Shown here one piece after another: positions 1 through 5,655 of a stretch of 5,704 nucleotides of DNA. Numbering within the stretch: position 1 is the stretch's first letter; each line of letters starts with the position of its first letter. Source of the stretch: DASPXY01 sp038227745 (lineage in GTDB: Bacteria > Planctomycetota > Planctomycetia > Gemmatales > Gemmataceae); the NCBI GenBank assembly GCA_038227745.1, contig JBBRPS010000675.1, forward strand, positions 1 to 5,704. Direction: 5' to 3'. Below the pieces are notes generated by a model. That model was not told the origin of the DNA. It did not search any database and worked only from the letters and a program-made list of their open reading frames with translations. The translations under genes and the position numbers were made by a program.

Positions 1-123
1 AGAGCAACCCAGGGGTGCCGGCGTGGCGCACGCAGGGGCTGCGGCCGGCCCGCGCAGGAAGCGGCAGACTGCCAGGCCCGGAGCGCGTTGGCTTGGCGCG
101 TGGCATGTTGCAAACCCTATGCA

Positions 124-129
124 TATAAT
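124..129 (+). promoter_or_regulatory. possible -10 element (TATAAT)
   Basis: A perfect TATAAT stands 85 bases upstream of the ATG of the PfkB-like gene, in a locally AT-richer stretch. No good -35 box lies 16-18 bases upstream; the nearest candidate, TTGCAA at 108-113, is only 10 bases away, too close for a standard sigma-70 promoter. If used, transcription would begin near base 136, at the left edge of the palindrome at 139-151. Assignment rests on the hexamer and its position only. Confidence 0.3.
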
Positions 130-138
130 GGGTTACAC

Positions 139-151
139 ATGGCAGTGCCAT
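139..151. promoter_or_regulatory. 13-bp perfect palindrome, possible operator
   Basis: ATGGCA-G-TGCCAT is a perfect inverted repeat with 6-bp arms around one central base. It begins 10 bases downstream of the TATAAT at 124-129, so it would cover the transcription start or first transcribed bases, a classic place for a repressor site. It is too short for a stable RNA hairpin with a one-base loop, so a dimeric DNA-binding protein is the more natural reading. No regulator gene is visible nearby. Confidence 0.3.
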
Positions 152-214
152 TCGTGAGATAATCCATATCTGGCTCGCTGGAGACGTTTATCCAGCTCAT
201 CAAGGCGGTGGACC

Positions 215-1282
215 ATGAGTAACGACCCGTTCGCGATAAGGAACCCTCCGCCGTGCGTAGTGGGGACAGGCCTCGTGGCCCTGGATGCCGTGATGCCCTA
301 CGGGGGCGCTGCGCCCTCCCATCGCCTCGCCGGCGGGACTTGCGGGAACGTCCTGACCATTCTGAGCTACTTGGGGTGGGAGGCCTTCCCGGTCACTCGC
401 CTCAAGGATGACGTGGCGTCCCGAACTCTGCGCGAGGACCTGAAGCGGTGGTCAGTTCGTCTCGAGTTCGTTGCTGTCAGTCCGGAGGGAAGCACTCCAG
501 TCTTCGTCCACCGGGTCGGCCGCACCGAGGACGGAGCCGCGATCCACTCCTTCACGAGGCGGTGCCCCGGCTGCGGGAGCACGCTCCCCGGTTACAAGGC
601 CCCGACCGCTGCGGCACTCGAGTTGCTGCTCCCCACGATCCCGAAACCCGAAGCATTTTTCTTCGACCGTGCCTCCCGGGGCTCGCTGCTGCTGGCCAAG
701 CACTGCGCCGCCCAAGGCGCTCTCGTCATGTTTGAGCCTTCCGGCCTCGGGGAGCCTCATCTATTCCGGGAAGCGGTTCAGGCCGCGCACGTGCTGAAAT
801 ATTCCCACGAACGGCTCGGCGAGGTGGAGGAACTGCTCTCCGACTGTGCCGCACTGTTGCAAATCGAGACGCTTGGGAAAGATGGTCTTCGCTACCGGAG
901 TCGGTTGCACGGCGCTCAGTCGAATGGCTGGAGAGTGCTGAAGGCCCTTCCGGCCGAGCAGATCCGGGACACGTCCGGTGCTGGCGATTGGTGTACCGCA
1001 GGGATTCTCCACCGTCTCGGGCAGACTGGCTGCGCCGCGTTTCTCGCGACGACCAGAGATGAATTCAGTGAAGCCTTCCGGTTTGGGCAGGCCCTCAGTG
1101 CCTGGAACTGCGGGTTTGAGGGTGCCCGGGGCGGAATGTACCAGCGGACACGCCGGGAGTTTGGAAAAGAGGTGAGCGCGATTGTTGCCAACGGCCGGGC
1201 CGAGGACCAAGGACAGGCCCGGACGGAAGGAGGCGAAGTCTCGCCGGGGTACGATTTCTGTTCTCTCTGCAACCCAATGTAG
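215..1282 (+). CDS. PfkB/ribokinase-fold carbohydrate or nucleoside kinase-like protein
   Basis: This 355-residue protein has the PfkB-family layout and is near the usual family length (about 300-350). Visible landmarks are the N-terminal strand with GTGLVALD (17-24); the glycine-rich substrate-side motif GGTCGN (40-45) leading into a helix ending in LGWE; a probable lid region with STPVFVHRV (93-101); IETLGKDGL (217-225), the equivalent of the usual strand before the nucleotide site; and the signature DTSGAGD (252-258), whose last Asp is the expected catalytic base. PfkB enzymes phosphorylate sugars or nucleosides with ATP; the substrate here cannot be told. Unusual traits are a CPGC motif (117-120) after the lid, a CSLC motif (349-352) four residues from the end, and a position resembling the family NxxE motif that reads KYSHER (195-200), lacking the Asn. 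The start ATG follows AAGGCGGTGGACC, a plausible weak Shine-Dalgarno context. GC content is lower than in the other two genes (hand count 57% at 841-900 against 70% at 2221-2280), suggesting a different origin. Family assignment is firm; specificity is unknown, and loss of kinase activity is possible. Confidence 0.85.
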   Translation: MSNDPFAIRNPPPCVVGTGLVALDAVMPYGGAAPSHRLAGGTCGNVLTILSYLGWEAFPVTRLKDDVASRTLREDLKRWSVRLEFVAVSPEGSTPVFVHRVGRTEDGAAIHSFTRRCPGCGSTLPGYKAPTAAALELLLPTIPKPEAFFFDRASRGSLLLAKHCAAQGALVMFEPSGLGEPHLFREAVQAAHVLKYSHERLGEVEELLSDCAALLQIETLGKDGLRYRSRLHGAQSNGWRVLKALPAEQIRDTSGAGDWCTAGILHRLGQTGCAAFLATTRDEFSEAFRFGQALSAWNCGFEGARGGMYQRTRREFGKEVSAIVANGRAEDQGQARTEGGEVSPGYDFCSLCNPM

Positions 1283-1360
1283 CGCAAAGCCATTCTTCCC
1301 TGCTGGTCTTGCGTCTTACGCTCAGCCCTGATGGACCTTGGAGACGGATTGCGGGTGACC

Positions 1361-1378
1361 TTGCCGATAAGGCAACCC
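1361..1378. terminator. weak hairpin between convergent genes
   Basis: TTGCC-GATAA-GGCAA forms a 5-bp stem with a 5-base loop in the 118-bp gap between the convergent PfkB-like and solute-binding-protein genes. A GGG at 1353-1355 can pair with CCC at 1376-1378 across a bulge. There is no T-run on either strand, so it is not a canonical intrinsic terminator; position is the main argument. Confidence 0.2.
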
Positions 1379-1400
1379 GGAAAACCTGCGGCCGCTACGG

Positions 1401-3929
1401 TTATTTCTCCACTTTCCACTCCGCCACGTCATCGAAGATCAGCAGCGGATCGAGCGCCGTCGGCCGCAGCGCCGGGTGCAGCGCGACGTGCGTGTCGAGC
1501 TGCCACAGCGGGATGAGCGGCATGCGCTCGTACAGGTGCGCGTGGATCTCGTGCGTTAGCCGGCGCACCTCGGCGAAGCCGCGCTGGCCCATCGCCGTGC
1601 GAAACAGGCCCTCCAGGGCGGCGTCCTCGTAGCCGAGGAAGTTCGCCCCGCCCGGCTGCAGCGCCTCGGGCCGGCCGTCGAACAGCGGCCAGATCCAGTA
1701 CACCTCGCTGGCGTGGTCCAGGTGGTGGTACGCCAGCTCGTAGTCGCGCTTCTCCAGCGCCTCGCTCAATTTCCGCGGCGGCAGGCCCAGCACCTTGATG
1801 CGCACCGCCCAGCCGACGCCGGCCCCCAGCCGGGTCAACTGGCCGGCGATGTCCCGGCAGGCCTCCGCGGCGCGCGGGTCGTCGTCGGCGTACTTCAGCG
1901 TCAGCTCCACGGCGGGCAGCTTCGCCTTCGCCTCGCGGGCGAAAGCGCGCGCCCGGTCCGGCTCGAACAGGTCGGCGGGCACCTGCGGCGGCGGGCAGCA
2001 CGCCCATGAGCCGGGCGGATATGGGCCGTTCACCGGGCGGTGAAACTCGGGGTGGGCGTCGCGGCGCAGGTCGAGCGTCGCCAGCGCCGCCACGCCGCCC
2101 GTCACGCCCAGCAGCCGGTGCGCCGGCTCGCCGCCGCGGAAGCGGTACGTGAGGATCTTCTCTCGGTCCAGGGCGTGCGCGAAGGCGCGGCGCAGGTTCT
2201 GGTCGGCCAGCGCCGGCACGCGGTGGTTGACGGCGAGGAACCAGACGCGGCGGTTGCGCAGCGTGCGCACGTCCTTGACGCCGGCCTGCTGCAGCGGCCG
2301 CACCCGCGCGCTGGGCAGGTCGAGCAGCAGGTGCAGCGGCCGCGCCGGGTCGCGGAAGTCGCGCGCCGGGTCCGCGGAGACGTGGAAGCGGACCTCGCGG
2401 ATGTACGGACGGTCGGTGTGGCCGCCGCGGCGGTAGTAGGGGTTGGCCGCGAAGACGGCGCAGGTCCGGCCGTCCTCGTGCCGCCGGCCGAGGTAGCGGT
2501 ACGGGCCGCTGCCGACCGGGTTGCGACCGAACTCCCTGTCGTCGGCCGCGCGCAGCTGCCGGTCGCCGAATCGCTGCGGCAGCACCTTGAACGTCAGCGG
2601 CAGCAGCGGCGCGAAGAAGCTCTGGCGGAACTTGAAGTCGATGCGGAACGGGTCGTCCTCCAGGAGCGGGTCCTCGACGAGGTCGGCCCACTCGGGCGTC
2701 CGCCCGGGCAGGGTCGGGCTCTTGAGTAACTGCACGGTGTCGCGCACGTCCGCGGAAGTGACGTGTTCGCCGTTCGACCAGTGCGCGCCGCGGGCCAGGC
2801 GGAAGCGGCGGCCACCGGGCACCGCCTCGGGCGGACCGGCGGCGAGCTGCGGCACGAAGCGCTGGCCGTGGGCGTCGTCGTAGCGGCCCCGCACCAGGCT
2901 CTCGAAAATCAGTTCGACGGCCTGCCGCTCGGGGTCGGTGCGGGCCGTCGCCGGCGACAGGAGCTCCGGCAAGGAGTGGACGCCGACATGAAGGATCGGG
3001 TAAGCGTTCTGCCGCCTGAGCAGGGCGTCTTGCAACCCCGGCAGGTCGGGCCAGATCGTGCGCGCCTGCTGCAAGCGGCCGAGCGCCGTCCTGTCGTCCG
3101 GCAGCGCCCGGGCCTCGTCGAGCAGCGCCTGCGCCTTGTGCCGCAGGGCACGGCGGACGGCGGCGACGTCGGGGTGCCACAGCCACAAGACGCGGAGCGG
3201 GCGGAACCGCGGCGTGCGCAGGAAGTGCCCCTCGACCCACTCCACCTGGGCGCGGGCCGTGCGGTAGTCGCCGACGAGGAAGCAGGAGGCGGCGTAGGCG
3301 GTGCGCACGCGGGCGGCCTGCGTCAGGCCGGCGGCGCTCTGCGGGTAGGTCCGGACCAGGCGCCCCGCCAGGGCGAGGACGTCCGCCCAGCCCTGCTCGC
3401 GGCGCGCGCCCGCGGCAAGGGCCCGGAGGCGGCGCAGGCGCACGTCGAGCAGTTGCTGCCGCAGCCGCGCCTCCAGGTCCGCCCCGGCCGGGAGCTGGTC
3501 GCGCGTGCTCAGGTGGAAGCGCAGCACGACCTCCAGCGCGGTCTCGGCGGCCCGCAACTTCTCCGCGAGCCGCAGGCCGCCGGTCGGCGCCTGCAGGAAT
3601 TCGGCGACCTGCTGGAGGGCCAGTTCCTCGTAGGGCGTTTTGGAGTCCGCGTCAGGGTGGGCCAGGGCACGGTAGAGGGCGGCGACCGCCGCGGGAGCTT
3701 GCGCCGCCGCGCGCCCCAGGTCCTCCGGGCGCAGGACCGGCGCGGCCTCGGGCTGCTCGGCGGGGGCGGCCCCGGTCCGCAAGGGCACGCGGCTCGGCGG
3801 GTCGGCGGGCGCGCCGCCGGGGCCATCGCCGGTGCGCGCGCGGCCCGCGGGCAGCAGGGCCAGCGCCAGGCCGGCGGCAGCGAGGAGTCGCACCGGCAGG
3901 CGCCTGCGGGGACGGGGCGTGTCGTGCAT
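1401..3929 (-). CDS. exported family-5 (DppA/OppA-like) solute-binding protein with helical N-terminal extension
   Basis: With the start chosen here the protein has 842 residues. The ATG at 3929 is preferred over an in-frame ATG at 3986 because it is preceded by AAAGGGTGGACCG and directly opens a signal peptide: Arg-rich residues 5-14, hydrophobic core 15-27, likely cleavage after AGRA (28-31). No lipobox Cys is present, so the product is probably periplasmic and soluble. A Pro/Ala-rich linker (33-63) leads to an alpha-helical, TPR-like region (about 65-310). From about residue 312 (ILHVGV) the SBP_bac_5 fold follows, with RLARGAHWSNGEHVTSADV (377-395), NPVGSGPYRY (470-479), ANPYYRRG (495-502), LAVNHRVPALADQNLRRAFA (565-584) and IPLWQLDTHVALHP (806-819), all typical of the family. 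Family members capture oligopeptides, nickel, opines or other ligands for ABC importers; the ligand here is unknown. Ordinary family members are about 500-600 residues, so the N-terminal region is an addition. No permease or ATPase gene lies beside it. The gene converges with the PfkB-like gene and diverges from the kinase gene. Confidence 0.88.
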   Translation of the reverse strand: MHDTPRPRRRLPVRLLAAAGLALALLPAGRARTGDGPGGAPADPPSRVPLRTGAAPAEQPEAAPVLRPEDLGRAAAQAPAAVAALYRALAHPDADSKTPYEELALQQVAEFLQAPTGGLRLAEKLRAAETALEVVLRFHLSTRDQLPAGADLEARLRQQLLDVRLRRLRALAAGARREQGWADVLALAGRLVRTYPQSAAGLTQAARVRTAYAASCFLVGDYRTARAQVEWVEGHFLRTPRFRPLRVLWLWHPDVAAVRRALRHKAQALLDEARALPDDRTALGRLQQARTIWPDLPGLQDALLRRQNAYPILHVGVHSLPELLSPATARTDPERQAVELIFESLVRGRYDDAHGQRFVPQLAAGPPEAVPGGRRFRLARGAHWSNGEHVTSADVRDTVQLLKSPTLPGRTPEWADLVEDPLLEDDPFRIDFKFRQSFFAPLLPLTFKVLPQRFGDRQLRAADDREFGRNPVGSGPYRYLGRRHEDGRTCAVFAANPYYRRGGHTDRPYIREVRFHVSADPARDFRDPARPLHLLLDLPSARVRPLQQAGVKDVRTLRNRRVWFLAVNHRVPALADQNLRRAFAHALDREKILTYRFRGGEPAHRLLGVTGGVAALATLDLRRDAHPEFHRPVNGPYPPGSWACCPPPQVPADLFEPDRARAFAREAKAKLPAVELTLKYADDDPRAAEACRDIAGQLTRLGAGVGWAVRIKVLGLPPRKLSEALEKRDYELAYHHLDHASEVYWIWPLFDGRPEALQPGGANFLGYEDAALEGLFRTAMGQRGFAEVRRLTHEIHAHLYERMPLIPLWQLDTHVALHPALRPTALDPLLIFDDVAEWKVEK

Positions 3930-4022
3930 CGGTCCACCCTTTGCGGGTTGAGCCAGGTTCGCGACCAGGCGCGCCGGGCAGGACACCGCCGGCGGCGACG
4001 AGGAGGCCTGCCACTTCCCGTT

Positions 4023-4050
4023 ATCCTACCGCGGTCTTCGCTCCCGGCAA
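4023..4050 (-). promoter_or_regulatory. candidate promoter for the solute-binding-protein gene
   Basis: Read on the reverse strand, TTGCCG (4050-4045; 4 of 6 matches to TTGACA) is followed after 16 bases by TAGGAT (4028-4023; 4 of 6 matches to TATAAT). Transcription would begin near 4015, giving a leader of roughly 85 bases before the chosen ATG at 3929. This start also lies upstream of the alternative ATG at 3986, so it does not decide between the two. Confidence 0.35.
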
Positions 4051-4114
4051 AGCGCCGCCGAGGAGGCCTCACGGCGAAAAGCCCGCGCCGCGCCGCGGGG
4101 CCGGTGGGTTTATG

Positions 4115-4123
4115 TGCTAGGAT
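4115..4123 (+). promoter_or_regulatory. candidate extended -10 promoter for the kinase gene
   Basis: TGC-TAGGAT matches an extended -10 (TGn followed by a TATAAT-like hexamer) in an AT-richer dip within very GC-rich DNA, 139 bases before the kinase ATG. No recognisable -35 box lies 16-18 bases upstream, which would fit extended -10 use. The hexamer is the same TAGGAT as in the opposing promoter candidate. Confidence 0.3.
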
Positions 4124-4154
4124 TGTCGAGGGGCAAGCCGCGCCCATCCCGCCC

Positions 4155-4180
4155 CGGCGCCGTGGCGGAACGGGGCGCCG
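4155..4180. repeat. GC-rich inverted repeat in kinase leader
   Basis: CGGCGCC (4155-4161) and GGCGCCG (4174-4180) form a 7-bp all-GC stem with a 12-base loop. It would lie in the 5' leader of the kinase mRNA if the promoter at 4115-4123 is used. In DNA this rich in G and C such a repeat can arise by chance, so a regulatory role is unproven. Confidence 0.25.
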
Positions 4181-4262
4181 CCCCCTCAGCGGCAGGCGGT
4201 TGCGGACGCCTCCCCGCCCCGGGCCTCTCCCTGATTTCCTCGGGTGACCTGCGAGACATCCC

Positions 4263-5579
4263 ATGCTGAGGCGTGTGTTCCTGGAGCGCTACGAACCCGT
4301 CCGCCAAATTGGTGAGGGCGGGATGGGGGCCGTTTACCTGGCGCGCGACCAGCGCACCGGGCAACCGGCCGTCGTCAAGGTCATGCACCAGCACCTGATC
4401 GCCGACAGCAAGGCCCGCGCTCGCTTCGAGCGCGAGGCGACTCTGATGGCCCGGTTGCGCCACCCCAACGCCGTCGAGTTCTTCGGCAGCGGCGTCGATG
4501 AGGAGCACGGGCCGTTCCTCGTCATGGAGCTCGTCCGGGGCGTGGCGCTGGACAAGGTCCTGGGCCACGACACCCGCTTCACGCCGATGCGCCTGCGCCG
4601 CCTCCTGGCCCAGCTATGCGACGTGCTCGAGGCCGCCCGCGCCGAGCGCATCGTCCACGGTGACCTCAAGCCGGCCAACCTGATGGTCGTCGATTTCGAC
4701 AGCCCTTATGAGAAGCTGAAACTGATGGACTTCGGCCTGGCGCGGTTGAGCGACGCGCCCTCGGAGCCGGACGGCTCCTACGCCGTCGGCACGGCTGGCT
4801 ACATGCCCCCGGAGCAGGTCCACGGCGAGCGGGTGGACCACCGCGGCGACCTGTACAGCGTCGGTGTGATCCTGTACCGCTTGCTGACGGGACGGCTGCC
4901 GTTCGCGGGCGCCTCGACGATGGACATCCTCGTGGCCCAGGCGGAAGGCAACTCCCCGACCTTCACCGAGCTGGGGCTGGACGACCTGATCCCGATGGGG
5001 GTCGAGATGGTGGTGCGGGCGTGCCTGGCGGCCGACCCGGCGCAGCGCCCCGGCAGCGCCCGCGAACTGGTCCAGGCCTACGAGGACGCCCTGGCCAGCT
5101 GCTACGCCGAGCCTGAAGAGACCGCCCCGCCCCCCGAGGCGCCGTCCACGGAGGTGGACGTGGCGCTGCCGGCGCAGACCACCGCCGGGGACGTGGTGAT
5201 GGACCAGTTGGAGGCGTGGATGCCGGAGCAGATCGCCTACTACAAGCTGCAGGGCTTCGCGGAGGCGATCGGCGGCAACGTCATCGAGAGCGGGCCGGGC
5301 CTGGTCCGCCTGCAGCTGCGCGAGCGGCGGATGGCGCCGCGGCCTTCGGGGCTGTTCTCCTGGCTGGGCCTCGGCCGCAGGCCCGAGCCGCCGCCCGCTC
5401 CGTGCGCGATCGACATGGAACTGCACCTGCGCCAGACCGACCCGGGCCGGCGCGACATGCTGCAGGTGACGCTGCTGCTGCGGCCTTCGGCCGACGGCAC
5501 ACCCCTACCGCCCGACTACCACGCCCGCTGCGCCGGCATCCAGCGCACCCTGCGCTCCTTCCTGATGGCCAAGGAATAA
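4263..5579 (+). CDS. Hanks-type serine/threonine protein kinase with unknown C-terminal domain
   Basis: The 438-residue product begins almost at once with the kinase domain (about 10-275). Visible motifs are the P-loop GEGGMGAVY (17-25), ATP-anchoring Lys39 in VVKVM, probable helix-C Glu58 in FEREA, the catalytic loop HGDLKPANL (132-140) with Asp134, Lys136 and Asn139, metal-binding DFG (156-158), the GTAGYMPPEQ segment (176-185), Asp196 in DLYSVG, and Arg262 in QRP. All residues needed for phosphotransfer are present, so an active kinase is expected. The HRD arginine is Gly, making it a non-RD kinase that may not depend on activation-loop phosphorylation. A Pro/Glu-rich linker (about 283-305) precedes an unrecognised C-terminal domain (about 308-438) with a basic, Pro-rich insertion (355-380). 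No transmembrane segment is seen, so it is probably cytosolic, unlike PknB-type receptors. ATG 4263 is the first start after an in-frame TGA at 4245-4247 and fits the P-loop position; its Shine-Dalgarno is weak. Substrates are unknown and no phosphatase or FHA partner is visible. Confidence 0.92.
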   Translation: MLRRVFLERYEPVRQIGEGGMGAVYLARDQRTGQPAVVKVMHQHLIADSKARARFEREATLMARLRHPNAVEFFGSGVDEEHGPFLVMELVRGVALDKVLGHDTRFTPMRLRRLLAQLCDVLEAARAERIVHGDLKPANLMVVDFDSPYEKLKLMDFGLARLSDAPSEPDGSYAVGTAGYMPPEQVHGERVDHRGDLYSVGVILYRLLTGRLPFAGASTMDILVAQAEGNSPTFTELGLDDLIPMGVEMVVRACLAADPAQRPGSARELVQAYEDALASCYAEPEETAPPPEAPSTEVDVALPAQTTAGDVVMDQLEAWMPEQIAYYKLQGFAEAIGGNVIESGPGLVRLQLRERRMAPRPSGLFSWLGLGRRPEPPPAPCAIDMELHLRQTDPGRRDMLQVTLLLRPSADGTPLPPDYHARCAGIQRTLRSFLMAKE

Positions 5580-5581
5580 CG

Positions 5582-5594
5582 CCCGCTGCGCGGG
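5582..5594 (+). terminator. small hairpin after the kinase stop codon
   Basis: CCCGC-TGC-GCGGG is a 5-bp all-GC stem with a 3-base loop starting three bases after the TAA. It is followed by AAATCC rather than a T-run, so it is not a canonical intrinsic terminator. It may instead be part of the repeat zone that follows. Confidence 0.25.
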
Positions 5595-5625
5595 AAATCC
5601 GAAGCACGAAATCCGAAACAAATCC
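5594..5625. repeat. short direct repeats GAAATCCGAA
   Basis: GAAATCCGAA occurs exactly twice (5594-5603 and 5608-5617), and a third partial copy AAATCC sits at 5620-5625. The stretch is AT-rich beside GC-rich coding DNA. From memory, similar AATCCGAA-type strings recur between genes in planctomycete genomes and are sometimes wrongly called as small proteins when translated on the opposite strand; this was not checked. Confidence 0.55.
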
Positions 5626-5655
5626 AACTATTACTCCGGCACGAAAGAGGCTCAC

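Larger units (their letters stand above)
3930..4262. other. divergent intergenic region
   Basis: This stretch separates the divergently transcribed solute-binding-protein and kinase genes and holds no credible coding sequence: frames that stay open here give Arg/Pro/Gly-rich translations. It contains one promoter candidate per direction (4023-4050 reverse, 4115-4123 forward), an inverted repeat in the presumed kinase leader (4155-4180), and an 11-bp direct repeat CGAGGAGGCCT at 3999-4009 and 4059-4069. The kinase start codon has no strong Shine-Dalgarno sequence; the reverse gene has AGGGTGG. Confidence 0.7.

Noticed and set aside
1..162. A frame open from base 1 to TAA at 160-162 that could be the end of an upstream gene.
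   Set aside because: The translation is Arg/Gly/Cys-rich without family features and reads through the TATAAT and the palindrome, so it is more likely non-coding.
1311..1321. A small inverted repeat GCGT-CTT-ACGC in the convergent gap as a terminator.
   Set aside because: A 4-bp stem with no T-run is too weak to support a call.
1429..3240. A 603-codon open frame on the reverse strand overlapping the solute-binding-protein gene in another frame.
   Set aside because: Its composition is extremely Ala/Arg/Pro/Gly-rich and low in complexity. The competing frame carries the SBP_bac_5 motifs.
3930..3986. A 19-residue upstream extension of the solute-binding protein starting at ATG 3986.
   Set aside because: It would bury the signal peptide behind 19 residues. 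The ATG at 3929 has both a better ribosome-binding context and the correct signal-peptide position.
3999..4069. An 11-bp direct repeat CGAGGAGGCCT at 3999-4009 and 4059-4069.
   Set aside because: Two copies of a short GC-rich string with unlike flanks in very GC-rich DNA are not strong evidence of a binding site or duplication.
2763..4247. A 494-codon open frame on the + strand running antisense to the solute-binding-protein gene and through the intergenic region.
   Set aside because: Its translation is Arg/Gly/Ala/Gln-rich with no recognisable domain. It is the expected by-product of high-GC codon bias opposite a gene with clear family motifs.
4614..5426. A 270-codon reverse open frame opposite the kinase gene.
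   Set aside because: It lies wholly antisense to a well-supported kinase and has no recognisable motif.
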